Source of the DNA: Clostridiaceae bacterium
GTDB taxonomy: Bacteria; Bacillota; Clostridia; DSM-8532
Length of the DNA: 46,694 bases
Assembly (NCBI GenBank): GCA_012519655.1
Contig: JAAYPS010000198.1
Span: 1-46,694, forward strand
Direction: 5' to 3'
This document shows positions 18,545 through 27,143 of this stretch, piece after piece; within the stretch, counting starts at the first letter, position 1; every line of letters begins with the position of its first letter. Below the pieces are notes generated by a model. The model did not search any database. It saw only the letters and a program-made list of their open reading frames with translations, and was not told the DNA's origin. Made by a program: the position numbers and the translations under genes.

Positions 18545-18727
18545 TTAAACGGTTTTCTTGCTAGAACGTATGCAGTTTGTACATACATTCCTTCTTTTTG
18601 TAACTCCGTTAATATCCATTTTAACTTTTTTAATGTTAGGTTTCCAAACTCTATTGGATCTTCTGTGTGAATGGCTGACTTGAATACCAAAACTCTGCCC
18701 TTTACCACAAATTTCACATTTTGCCAT
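18545..18727 (-). CDS. rpmB: 50S ribosomal protein L28
   Basis: A 60-residue basic ribosomal protein starting MAKCEICGKGQSFG, with HSHRRSNRVWKPNIKKV and a C-terminal CTNCIRSSKK. The two Cys pairs mark the zinc-binding form. An AAGGAGGTG site stands just before the ATG on the minus strand. The gene lies opposite to spoVM and recG, whereas in Bacillus rpmB is reported between the same neighbours. Confidence 0.95.
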   Translation of the reverse strand: MAKCEICGKGQSFGIQVSHSHRRSNRVWKPNIKKVKMDINGVTKRRNVCTNCIRSSKKTV

Positions 18728-18968
18728 TTCAACACACCTCCTTAAAAATAATTATATCATTAACTTTTGTTCTTGTTTTAATGGAGCAAAAGCTTATTAC
18801 ATAAACTCTTTTAATAACGTATTCCACATTAAAAGCAAATATCATTCTAACACAAGCACAACAATAAATGCAAGTGAAACATTGCATTTTATTGAAAAAT
18901 GGGATAGACTTTTTTTAAAGAAATCTAAAAAGTAGGCTCCACCTCTAAGAGGAAAGGATAGAAATTCA

Positions 18969-21044
18969 TTGGATAATGCGAAGTTGAATTCAATACTATA
19001 TTCAAGTATTCAATCTGTTAAACAAGTTGGTACAGCAACAGCTAAAAAACTAAATAAGCTGGGTATAGAAACAATTGGGGATCTTATCACATATTATCCA
19101 AGAGATTATGAGGACAGGAATAAGGAAAAGAAGGTTTTTGAACTGCAAGATGGCGATGAATGCGCTATTATTCTTAGGATTTTGAACGGTGTTACGTTTA
19201 GTAGACCAAGACGAAATTTACGAATATATAAAACCGTTGCAGGAGATGAAAGTGGACAAATTACATTAACTTGGTTTAACCAGGACTATATTAAAGGTAA
19301 GATCTCTAAGGGTAACGAATACGTTTTTTTCGGAAAGGTTAAGAAAATAGGCCCCCATATTGAAATGGTAAACCCAATATATGAAGAAGTTAATTCTGAA
19401 AGAAAAAAAACTACGGGTATCCAACCCATTTATTCTTTAACTGCAGGGATTACTCAAGCCTATCTTAGAATGATACAACGAAATGCTCTTGATATTGTTA
19501 TTGGAAAATTAACAGACATACTACCAAATGAGTTAAGGAAAAAATATTCGTTATCAGAATATAATTTTGCTTTGGAAAACATTCATTTTCCAAAAAATTT
19601 CGAGCAAAAAGAAAAAGCACGTAAAAGGCTTGTTTTTGAAGAATTGTTAATACTGCAGCTTGGACTTTTGCAACTGAAAAACAGCCAAATTGTTGTATCT
19701 GGAATAAAAATGCAGTATAAACCTGCGATAGATAAATTTATATCTCAATTACCCTATCAATTAACAAATGCGCAGCAGAAGGTATTTAAAGAGATTGTAA
19801 ATGATATGACTAGTGAAAACCAGATGAACAGACTCATTCAAGGTGATGTAGGATCGGGGAAAACCATTGTGGCACTAATGGCAATATTACTGACCATACT
19901 CAACGGTTATCAGGCAGTTTTCATGGTGCCTACCGGAATACTTGCAGAACAGCATTATCAAACAATAAAAGTGGCGCTTGAAAGTTATGACGTTGTCATT
20001 GAGTTGTTGACAGGCAGTGTCACAAAAAAGGAGAAAGAAAGGATAAAGCAGGATATAAAAAATAATGAATGTCAGTTGGTAATTGGAACCCATGCCTTGC
20101 TGGAGGAAAATGTAGAATTTGCTAAATTGGGTCTTGTAGTTACAGATGAGCAACATCGATTTGGAGTGAAACAAAGAGCCGTTTTGCCCTCTAAATCCAA
20201 TCCGCATATTATTGTAATGACGGCAACTCCTATTCCAAGAACACTATCACTAATATTGTACGGTGATTTAGATATATCCATAATTGATGAGCTTCCACCC
20301 AACCGTAAACCAATAAAAACATACTCAGTCAATGATTCTATGAGAAACAGGGTGTATCAATTTATTCGCAAGATTGTAAATGAAGGACGCCAGGCTTACA
20401 TAATTTGCCCCTTGGTAGAGGAATCAGAAGAAGTTGAAGCAGAGGCTGCAATGTCTCTTGCCAAAAGGATATCTGAAAACGATTTAAAGGGACTATCAAT
20501 AGGACTTGTCCATGGAAAGATGAAAGCCATAGAAAAAGATCAGGTCATGGCTGGATTTGCAGCAGGTAATATTCAGGTTCTTGTGTCTACAACGGTAGTA
20601 GAAGTGGGAGTAAATGTTCCAAATGCAAGCCTTATGGTTGTTGAAAATGCAGAACGGTTTGGTCTTGCGCAGCTGCATCAATTAAGAGGTAGAGTTGGAA
20701 GAGGAGAGTATCAATCATATTGTATTTTGTTTTGCCAAAGCAAGAGTGAAATAGCAAGAAAACGTATGGAGATAATGACTAAATATAGTGATGGCTTTAT
20801 GATATCTGAAAAAGATATGGAACTTAGAGGACCTGGCGATATATTCGGGACCCGTCAGCATGGTTTACCTGAGTTTAAGATAGCCAATTTATATGAAGAT
20901 ATCGAAATATTAAAAGAGGTACAAAAAACCGCCAGTGATATTGTAAAGCATCAAATGCTTGAGGGCAGGGAAGATTATAATATACTTCAAGAGCATTTAC
21001 TTTCATTATTTGAGGATAAAATGAATGAAGTGGCTTTGAATTAA
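18969..21044 (+). CDS. recG: ATP-dependent DNA helicase RecG
   Basis: A branch-migration helicase that remodels stalled replication forks. The N-terminal wedge/OB domain (about residues 60-160) is followed by two RecA-like domains with Walker A GDVGSGKT (292-299), DEQH box (393-396), MTATPIPRTL, VATTVIEVGV-like STTVVEVGVNVPNA, and QLRGRVGRG with the C-terminal MELRGPGDIFGTRQHG. The length of 691 residues is standard. Translation starts at TTG 18969 behind AAAGGA. An ATG at 18975 is out of frame. Confidence 0.96.
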   Translation: MDNAKLNSILYSSIQSVKQVGTATAKKLNKLGIETIGDLITYYPRDYEDRNKEKKVFELQDGDECAIILRILNGVTFSRPRRNLRIYKTVAGDESGQITLTWFNQDYIKGKISKGNEYVFFGKVKKIGPHIEMVNPIYEEVNSERKKTTGIQPIYSLTAGITQAYLRMIQRNALDIVIGKLTDILPNELRKKYSLSEYNFALENIHFPKNFEQKEKARKRLVFEELLILQLGLLQLKNSQIVVSGIKMQYKPAIDKFISQLPYQLTNAQQKVFKEIVNDMTSENQMNRLIQGDVGSGKTIVALMAILLTILNGYQAVFMVPTGILAEQHYQTIKVALESYDVVIELLTGSVTKKEKERIKQDIKNNECQLVIGTHALLEENVEFAKLGLVVTDEQHRFGVKQRAVLPSKSNPHIIVMTATPIPRTLSLILYGDLDISIIDELPPNRKPIKTYSVNDSMRNRVYQFIRKIVNEGRQAYIICPLVEESEEVEAEAAMSLAKRISENDLKGLSIGLVHGKMKAIEKDQVMAGFAAGNIQVLVSTTVVEVGVNVPNASLMVVENAERFGLAQLHQLRGRVGRGEYQSYCILFCQSKSEIARKRMEIMTKYSDGFMISEKDMELRGPGDIFGTRQHGLPEFKIANLYEDIEILKEVQKTASDIVKHQMLEGREDYNILQEHLLSLFEDKMNEVALN

Positions 21045-21158
21045 ACTATTAAACGTAAAGCACTTTAATTAGTACCTAAGTAAAATCATGCAAAATATGC
21101 TTGGAAAGCAGATTAAAGCAGTATTAGCAATTTAAACATACAAGAGGGGGAATCTGAT

Positions 21159-21719
21159 ATAATAAGGGTTATCGGCGGAACCGCAAGAGGTACAAAGCTA
21201 AAAACTCCTAAGGGGGTCAATACACGTCCGACTGCTGATAGTGTTAAGGAGTCGGTTTTTAATATATTAAATCCAGATATACCGGATAGCATTGTGCTGG
21301 ACTTATTTGCAGGAACGGGAGCATTGGCAATAGAAGCATTAAGCAGAGGCGCTAAACAAGCTTACCTTGTAGAACAAAACAAAAATTGCTGCGCTATAAT
21401 ACGGGACAATCTTAGACATACAAAATTTACTGAAAATAGCTTCGTCTACTGCCAAAAGGCTAGCTCCTTTATTAAGAGTATTATGAAAAAGGGTGTAAAA
21501 TTTGACATAGTTTTTATGGATCCACCCTATTCTAAGAATTTTATACAGGAAACACTTCAACTTTTAGTCGAAAATGGTATAATGAAAAATGAAGGAATTG
21601 TTGTAGTGGAACACCATAAAGAAGATATTATTCCACATAGTTTAGGGACACTTATTAGTAAAAGGGTTGAACATTATGGAGATACTAATGTCACCTTTTT
21701 AGTAAACTATATAGATTAA
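21159..21719 (+). CDS. rsmD: 16S rRNA m2G966 methyltransferase RsmD with ATA start
   Basis: A SAM-dependent methyltransferase acting on 16S rRNA in the small subunit. The frame reads RVIGGTARGTKLKTP, RPTADSVKESVFNIL, LDLFAGTGALAIEALSRGA and the catalytic FMDPPYSK, a complete RsmD of about 185 residues. The expected initiator codon is replaced by ATA: two in-frame ATA codons (21159 and 21162) lie 8 and 11 nt behind AGAGGGGG. No ATG, GTG or TTG occurs in frame between the upstream stop (21114) and GTG 21294, which would delete the whole N-terminal region. coaD follows, as in many Firmicutes. Confidence 0.88.
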   Translation: MIRVIGGTARGTKLKTPKGVNTRPTADSVKESVFNILNPDIPDSIVLDLFAGTGALAIEALSRGAKQAYLVEQNKNCCAIIRDNLRHTKFTENSFVYCQKASSFIKSIMKKGVKFDIVFMDPPYSKNFIQETLQLLVENGIMKNEGIVVVEHHKEDIIPHSLGTLISKRVEHYGDTNVTFLVNYID

Positions 21720-21809
21720 GTATGAAATGCGTATGTAGTCAGCAAACGCAAAGGAAGAGATAATCATAGCCTGCGGATGCTATAATTACAAAATGAGAGG
21801 AGCACTATT

Positions 21810-22292
21810 TTGAATATATTTGTATATCCGGGAAGTTTTGATCCTGTTACAAACGGGCATTTAGACATTATCGACAGAGCTGCTAAGCTTTGTGATAAGC
21901 TAATTGTGGCTGTTTTAATAAACCGTACCAAAACCCCGGCTTTTACCATAGAAGAGCGCGCTTCATTTATTGAAGAAGTATTGGTTGGAAGGGATAATAT
22001 TGAGGTTATTCCTTTTTCGGGTCTACTTGTAGATTTTATGAAGAAACATAATGCTACAACAGTTGTAAAGGGTTTAAGAGCTGTATCGGATTTTGAGTAC
22101 GAATTTCAAATGGCTCTTCTTAACAAGAAGCTATACCCAAGTATCGAAACTCTTTTTATGATGACCAACGTTGAGTATTCGTACCTTAGTTCCAGTGCGG
22201 TAAGAGAACTTGCAAGTTATGGTGGTAATATAAAGGATTTAGTTCCCGATATAATTATTGATAGGGTTTATGGCAAGTACAAAAACAAATGA
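21810..22292 (+). CDS. coaD: phosphopantetheine adenylyltransferase
   Basis: The fourth step of coenzyme A synthesis: it joins AMP from ATP to 4'-phosphopantetheine. The nucleotidyltransferase motifs [16 protein letters not shown] and [16 protein letters not shown], plus [18 protein letters not shown], identify it. The 160-residue length is normal. TTG 21810 follows GAGAGGAGC at 6 nt. The rsmD-coaD-ylbJ neighbourhood is conserved in spore formers. Confidence 0.96.
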   Translation: MNIFVYPGSFDPVTNGHLDIIDRAAKLCDKLIVAVLINRTKTPAFTIEERASFIEEVLVGRDNIEVIPFSGLLVDFMKKHNATTVVKGLRAVSDFEYEFQMALLNKKLYPSIETLFMMTNVEYSYLSSSAVRELASYGGNIKDLVPDIIIDRVYGKYKNK

Positions 22293-22337
22293 TTTAAAAA
22301 CTTGTTGTAATTCACACTTGAATTTGTAGGTGTAATT

Positions 22338-22814
22338 TTGGAAAGGATAAATGATTTTATGCCAGAAGAAAGAAGAATGGAGATTCTATCTGTTTTAGAA
22401 GCATTGGAGGATTTAATTGATAGTGGTGTTTCAGTACCTTTTACCGGTAAATGTGTAGTAAATAGGGATGAGATTTTGGATATTATCCAAGATATTCGTC
22501 TAAAACTACCTGATGACCTTAAGCAAGCTCAGTGGATTAAAGAGGAGCGGGAACGCATTTTGGCAGAAGCGCAGCAAGAAGCTGATAACATTGTTAAGAA
22601 TGCCGAGGGTACTATAGCTGCTATGGTGGATGAACATGAAATTAGTCGCAGAGCTTATGAACAGGCTGATGCAATTATATTCAATGCGAAAAAGAATGCA
22701 AGAGAGATTCGCCTTGGAACAAGAGAATATGCGGATGATGTTCTTAATAAGGTTGAAGAAATCCTTGAAGATACACTTGAAGTTATTAAATCAAACAGGG
22801 ATGAATTAAAGTAA
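22338..22814 (+). CDS. conserved clostridial coiled-coil protein behind coaD
   Basis: A 158-residue soluble protein, often annotated ATPase or V-type H+-ATPase subunit H-like on the basis of its coiled coil. No ATP-binding motif is present. The first 60 residues (EERRMEILSVLEALEDLI, VNRDEILDIIQDIRLKLP) form helical pairs. Residues about 65-150 form a long charged coiled coil rich in Glu, Ala and Arg, similar to DivIVA or F0-b stalks. Its place between coaD and ylbJ suggests an envelope or division role, unproven. TTG 22338 is used; ATG 22359 is an alternative. Confidence 0.75.
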   Translation: MERINDFMPEERRMEILSVLEALEDLIDSGVSVPFTGKCVVNRDEILDIIQDIRLKLPDDLKQAQWIKEERERILAEAQQEADNIVKNAEGTIAAMVDEHEISRRAYEQADAIIFNAKKNAREIRLGTREYADDVLNKVEEILEDTLEVIKSNRDELK

Positions 22815-22839
22815 ATATACATAGGAATATTGATGTTAC

Positions 22840-23973
22840 TTAACATTTAGTTTTTTTGGATATCCCAACTTTGATTAAGTAAGAAATTAAGAAAAGCAAT
22901 AGAAGAATATAGACTATACTAATTATCTTTGGAAAATCAGTACTATATATTTCATAAGAATATTTCATGGTGGGAATTGAACGGTTCTGCAAAAACAGTA
23001 ATGTGTAGATCGAAGAAAAGAATCCATGCAGCAACTTTCCAAATATGTATTTTTTTAATTTAATTGTTTTAGGACACAAACCTGCAACTTGTGTAAGAAC
23101 AGAAATACCACCAAATCCGCAAAGAAACGATGTAAGCAATATTTTAACATTTGTAGGTATTAATAGGGAACGACTAAGAATAAATAAGCCATATGTTATT
23201 TCGAATCCACCTGCAGTTAGTATTCTTAAATAGTTCGAGGTATCGGACTTTGTTATGAGACCAACTAATTTACTAAGGCCAGTAAAAATGCCAGCCGTTT
23301 CAAGAGTCTGTACAAGAACAGCAAAAAAGATGATTGTACCGCATATTTGTAAGAGAACATTTATCGAATCCATTATACTATCTGTTAACATATGACTTGA
23401 AAAAGTTACTTTATTTTTCTGTTCTGTTGTTCGCAATTTTTCTGGTTGCAATTTATCTGCAAAAATGAAGCGTTGGGTTATGCCTACTGTGAAACTGCCT
23501 AGTATATGACATATAAGCAGAATGGTCCCAAGTTCGGGACTGTTAAAGTAGCCAGTTCCAATAGCCCCTACAATAAACAGCGGGCCTGAGTTATTACAAA
23601 AGGAAAGAAGTCTTTCTGCTTGGGGTTTTGTTAACAAGCGTTTGTTATATAGATCCGCAGTGTATTTTGCACCTGCAGGATAGCCACTGAACCAGCCTGC
23701 GATTATTGGAAAAGCTGCAGTACCTGGGAGATTAAACAAAGGTTTAATAATGGGTTCAAATATACGACTTATGATATGGATCGCTCCTGTGTTGAAAATT
23801 AATCTTGATAGAATGAAAAATGGAAGCAATGATGGAATTATTACTTTTAGACATAGGTCAATCGCTTTCTGTCCTGTAGATAACACATTATCAGTATCTA
23901 TGATCAATAAAATAAAAAAACCAATCAATAAAGCTACCATTAAATAATCTCGAAGACTTATTTCTTTTCTCAA
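22840..23973 (-). CDS. ylbJ: sporulation integral membrane protein YlbJ
   Basis: A polytopic protein of 377 residues with about eight to ten membrane helices and the nucleoside-recognition Gate motif. Family marks are IIPSLLPFFILSRL, AGWFSGYPAGAKYTADLY and CNNSGPLFIVGAIGTG. YlbJ of Bacillus is needed for spore heat resistance and is expressed under sigma-E; a sigma-E-like promoter is seen upstream. TTG 23973 follows GGAGGGT. It is convergent with the coaD-side gene, whereas Bacillus has them collinear. Confidence 0.9.
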   Translation of the reverse strand: MRKEISLRDYLMVALLIGFFILLIIDTDNVLSTGQKAIDLCLKVIIPSLLPFFILSRLIFNTGAIHIISRIFEPIIKPLFNLPGTAAFPIIAGWFSGYPAGAKYTADLYNKRLLTKPQAERLLSFCNNSGPLFIVGAIGTGYFNSPELGTILLICHILGSFTVGITQRFIFADKLQPEKLRTTEQKNKVTFSSHMLTDSIMDSINVLLQICGTIIFFAVLVQTLETAGIFTGLSKLVGLITKSDTSNYLRILTAGGFEITYGLFILSRSLLIPTNVKILLTSFLCGFGGISVLTQVAGLCPKTIKLKKYIFGKLLHGFFSSIYTLLFLQNRSIPTMKYSYEIYSTDFPKIISIVYILLLLFLISYLIKVGISKKTKC

Positions 23974-24011
23974 TGGTACCCTCCGATTATATAATGCTTC
24001 TTAATAATATT

Positions 24012-24041
24012 ACTATATGGTCAAGCATAAAATATAATGAC
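24012..24041 (-). promoter_or_regulatory. sigma-E-like promoter of ylbJ
   Basis: On the minus strand GTCATTAT (24034-24041) is separated by 14 bp from CATATAGT (24012-24019), close to the sigma-E consensus. It lies 39 bp before the ylbJ start, and ylbJ is a known sigma-E gene in Bacillus. Confidence 0.45.
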
Positions 24042-24142
24042 TTTATAGAAAACTTTTTGGGTTTTTAACCGTAATATAATTGAAGGATAAAAGGTTTTCA
24101 TTTTAACTTGGCAGTCTTGACGAATTAGTCTTAAATCTGTGG

Positions 24143-24171
24143 TTTGCAGCTTTGGTGGTATATGGTATAAT
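24143..24171 (+). promoter_or_regulatory. promoter of the Asp23/DUF5685/J-domain cluster
   Basis: TTTGCA (24143-24148) and TATAAT (24166-24171) are 17 bp apart, 60 bp before the Asp23 gene. Confidence 0.6.
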
Positions 24172-24231
24172 AGGTAATGCTTTAGATGTAACTTACATGA
24201 ATTTATTTAATTATAATGGAGAGGTGAAAAA

Positions 24232-24735
24232 ATGATTGATAAAAAAGATAAAGATTTAGAACAGGCACAGTGCGCAGAACAACCAATTTCAACCGAAAAT
24301 GAAGGATTAGGGGAAATTCGAATCTCAAGTGATGTAGTTACTATTATTGCTAGTAATGCTGCTACTCAGGTTAAAGGAGTTGCAAGCCTCACTGGTGGGA
24401 TTGGCGGAAACTTATCCCAGGTACTAGGAAGAAAAAGTCCTTTTAAGGGTTTAAAAGTTGAAGTGACAGATAATCGTGAGGTAAATATTGATCTTCATAT
24501 TATTGTTGAGTATGGGGTTCGCATACCCGACGTAGCATGGAGACTACAAGAAGCTATAAAACAAAGTGTAGAAACAATGACTGGACTTAACGTCAACGAA
24601 ATTAATATACATGTCCAAGGTGTAAGTTTTGAAAAAGAGTCTAAAAAGGAAGAAAAGGCAAGTGAAGAGACAGCTCTGGAAGAATCAACAGAAGAAGAGC
24701 CTAATACAGTAGAAAACGAAAAGGATGAAAAATAA
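24232..24735 (+). CDS. Asp23/Gls24 family protein
   Basis: A 167-residue cytoplasmic protein. The Asp23 core runs from about residue 26 to 125 (GEIRISSDVVTIIASNAA, KGVASLTGG, VNIDLHIIVEYGVRIPDVAW, and NINVQGV-like INIHVQGVSFEKE). It ends in a strongly acidic, Glu-rich tail of about 40 residues. The family is abundant in Firmicutes and linked to envelope homeostasis. Its first-gene position in front of DUF5685 and a J-domain protein suggests a shared function. GGAGAGGTG precedes the ATG. Confidence 0.85.
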   Translation: MIDKKDKDLEQAQCAEQPISTENEGLGEIRISSDVVTIIASNAATQVKGVASLTGGIGGNLSQVLGRKSPFKGLKVEVTDNREVNIDLHIIVEYGVRIPDVAWRLQEAIKQSVETMTGLNVNEINIHVQGVSFEKESKKEEKASEETALEESTEEEPNTVENEKDEK

Positions 24736-24740
24736 CTTAT

Positions 24741-25622
24741 ATGTTTGGATATATCACACCAGACAAACCGGACTTGAGAATATGTGAGTTCGAGGTTTTC
24801 CGAGGGTATTACTGTAGTGTTTGCAAGAGTATTGGAAAACAAGCCGGGCATAGGGGGAGAATTATCCTAACTTATGATTGCGCATTTTTGGCGTTACTTC
24901 TTGATTCACTAAGTCAAACCCCTACTGCAGGCGAAAAGAAAAGATGTATGATACATCCTATAAACAAAAGGTATATAGTGGATAGTAATTCTGCTATTGA
25001 ATATTCATCAGACATAAATATCCTCCTTGCGTATTATAATCTGAAAGATAAGTGGCAGGATGAAAAAAAAATTTTTGGTCCTGCAGGCATGTTAGTTTTA
25101 AGAAGAGGTTATAAGCGGGTTAAGAAGAGATATCCTGATCTTGTTAAAAATATTGAAGAACAGTTAAATACTCTTTTTGAACTGGAGCAGCAAAATTGTG
25201 AGAGTATTGATGAAGCTAGCGAACCTTTTGCCAATATATTGAAAATAATATTCAAATTTGCAATGAATTATGATAGTGCGGGTGAGACTCTGGGCTGGAT
25301 AGGTTATAATCTTGGAAAATGGATTTATTTGCTGGATGCTTATGATGATATTGAAGATAATATTAAAAGTGGCTCATATAACCCAATAACCGCACAATAT
25401 AAATACAATGAAAAAGAAGGATTACAATCTTTTAGGAAAAGGACAAGGGAAAAAGTGGAGTTTGTTCTTATTTATTGTTTAAGTGAGGCAGAAAAGGCAT
25501 TTTCCCTGTTGGATATTCAAAAAAATAAGAGTATTTTAGAAAATATTATTTACCGTGGGTTATTGACTAGAACTCGCGCTGTATTGCAGATAGGAGCAAG
25601 TAGTAATGAAAAATCCGTATGA
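24741..25622 (+). CDS. DUF5685 family protein
   Basis: A 293-residue protein beginning [14 protein letters not shown], with three early cysteines (15, 25, 28) in [18 protein letters not shown] followed by [19 protein letters not shown]. The rest is helical, with an acidic patch [16 protein letters not shown] recalling the Asp-rich region of isoprenoid synthase-like all-alpha proteins. That likeness is an impression only. The function is unknown. It starts 5 nt after the Asp23 gene and overlaps the J-domain gene by 17 nt, so the three genes form an operon. Confidence 0.8.
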   Translation: MFGYITPDKPDLRICEFEVFRGYYCSVCKSIGKQAGHRGRIILTYDCAFLALLLDSLSQTPTAGEKKRCMIHPINKRYIVDSNSAIEYSSDINILLAYYNLKDKWQDEKKIFGPAGMLVLRRGYKRVKKRYPDLVKNIEEQLNTLFELEQQNCESIDEASEPFANILKIIFKFAMNYDSAGETLGWIGYNLGKWIYLLDAYDDIEDNIKSGSYNPITAQYKYNEKEGLQSFRKRTREKVEFVLIYCLSEAEKAFSLLDIQKNKSILENIIYRGLLTRTRAVLQIGASSNEKSV

Positions 25623-26271
25623 AGTTTTGGGAATAAAAGAGGGCGCAAGCATAGATGAAATAAAAAAAGCGTATAGGGAACTTGTGAAGAAATACCATCC
25701 CGATAGGTATATGGATAATCCTCTTTCGGGTCTGGCAGAAGAGAAGCTCCGCGAAATAAATGAAGCGTATGATTATTTAATGAAAAATGCGAACAATAAT
25801 AATCAACGTAACCAGCAGTACCAACGCCAGCAGCAGTATCAACGTCAACAGCAACAGCAAAGAAATACAGGTTATTATGGCAGTGGTTTTGCAAATGATA
25901 GTCAATTTGTAAATCAGGTAAAGATGATGATTCAAAATGGCAATTTAGCGCAAGCACAGCGAATGGTGGACTCTATGCCAAACCGCGATGCTACATGGAA
26001 CTATCTTCAAGGATTACTTTTTTTAAGACGCGGTTGGTATGACAGAGCAAATGCTCATTTACAAAGGGCTGTACAGATGGAACCTAGTAACATCGAGTAT
26101 CGTGATGCTTTGAGCCGTATAAACAATCAGTATACTGGTTACCGTCAGAATCAACATTACTACAGAGGTGGTTATAATACAAGCCCTGACATGTGCAACC
26201 TTTGTACAACTCTTTGGTGTGCAGATACAATGTGTGAATGTTGTGGTGGAGATTTGATAGCTTGCTGTTAG
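25606..26271 (+). CDS. J-domain protein with Q-rich linker, TPR and Cys-rich tail
   Basis: The protein is built of an N-terminal J domain ([23 protein letters not shown] at 31-33, which stimulates DnaK) and a Gln/Asn-rich linker (about 63-88). A TPR-like pair of helices with [20 protein letters not shown] follows (about 105-170). The last 25 residues contain eight cysteines, ending [11 protein letters not shown]. It is not DnaJ, since the zinc-finger and substrate domains are missing. The Cys tail may bind metal or be lipidated or disulfide-linked; this is inference. The start lies inside the DUF5685 gene. Confidence 0.85.
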   Translation: MKNPYEVLGIKEGASIDEIKKAYRELVKKYHPDRYMDNPLSGLAEEKLREINEAYDYLMKNANNNNQRNQQYQRQQQYQRQQQQQRNTGYYGSGFANDSQFVNQVKMMIQNGNLAQAQRMVDSMPNRDATWNYLQGLLFLRRGWYDRANAHLQRAVQMEPSNIEYRDALSRINNQYTGYRQNQHYYRGGYNTSPDMCNLCTTLWCADTMCECCGGDLIACC

Positions 26272-26321
26272 TTTCGAATTTGTATTATCGAGTTTGATTT
26301 TTATTTAACAAACTGTTAAGG

Positions 26322-26876
26322 ATGACGGAATATATGGATAGATCTAGATCATTTAATGCAAAAAAAATAGCGCTTGCAGGAATATTGACAGCAATAGCTT
26401 CTGCAGCGTTATTATTGGAAAATATTGTACCTACAGGGAAATTGGGATTTTACGTATTTTCAGCTTTTTTGCTTTCAATAGTCATTATGGAGTGTGGACT
26501 AACATCTGGTTGGGTCAGCTATTTTGCCGTTTCAATAATTGCTTTTATTATTGTACCAGAGAAGACAGCTGTTTTACCCTACGTAATGTTCTTTGGTATA
26601 TATTCTCTTGTTAAAAGTCATATTGAAAGACTTGACAAAATTATTCTTGAATGGATATTGAAATATGCTTTTTTTAATATTTCCCTATACTTTATGTGGA
26701 ATATTGCAGTTAATGTATTGCAGTTAATCCCGGGTAGTCTATTCGAAGTTCTCCCTGTATTTATCATTGTTATAATAATTCAGATTCTTTTCTTCCTATT
26801 TGATTGGATTTTTACCCTTTGGACAAATTATTATATCGAGCAAATTCAGCCCAAGGTACGCAGATTAAATTTGTAA
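26322..26876 (+). CDS. small conserved membrane protein
   Basis: A 184-residue protein with about five membrane segments (near residues 15-35, 40-58, 62-85, 108-130 and 140-165). The first helix region KKIALAGILTAIASAALLLE resembles the start of ECF-S-like or DUF2232-type proteins. No catalytic motif is seen. It follows the J-domain gene by 50 bp and is followed by a terminator, so it is likely the last gene of that cluster. ATG 26322 or ATG 26334 may be the start. Confidence 0.68.
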   Translation: MTEYMDRSRSFNAKKIALAGILTAIASAALLLENIVPTGKLGFYVFSAFLLSIVIMECGLTSGWVSYFAVSIIAFIIVPEKTAVLPYVMFFGIYSLVKSHIERLDKIILEWILKYAFFNISLYFMWNIAVNVLQLIPGSLFEVLPVFIIVIIIQILFFLFDWIFTLWTNYYIEQIQPKVRRLNL

Positions 26877-26949
26877 TGATACAAAGTCAAATATTACATT
26901 TCATTATCATCTTGATGCTAAGTATTTATCTTTTCTTACAATTGGCTGA

Positions 26950-26974
26950 CTTCTCTTGTATGAGAGGTTTTTTT
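26950..26974 (+). terminator. terminator of the J-domain cluster
   Basis: A 6-bp stem (CTTCTC / GAGAGG, one G-U pair) with loop TTGTAT is followed by seven T residues. Confidence 0.78.
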
Positions 26975-27143
26975 ATGTAAACTTATATATAGCTCAATTT
27001 TCTTTTGTGAATTTTTGTTATGAAAATCACTGACAATTTGCAATTGCGGTGAAATAGTGCCTTTGTTTTGGCCTTCTTACATAGGCGCTTATGCTAACAA
27101 AAAAAGGACTTTGAGAGTAAACCTTACATTGGAGGTCAAATTG

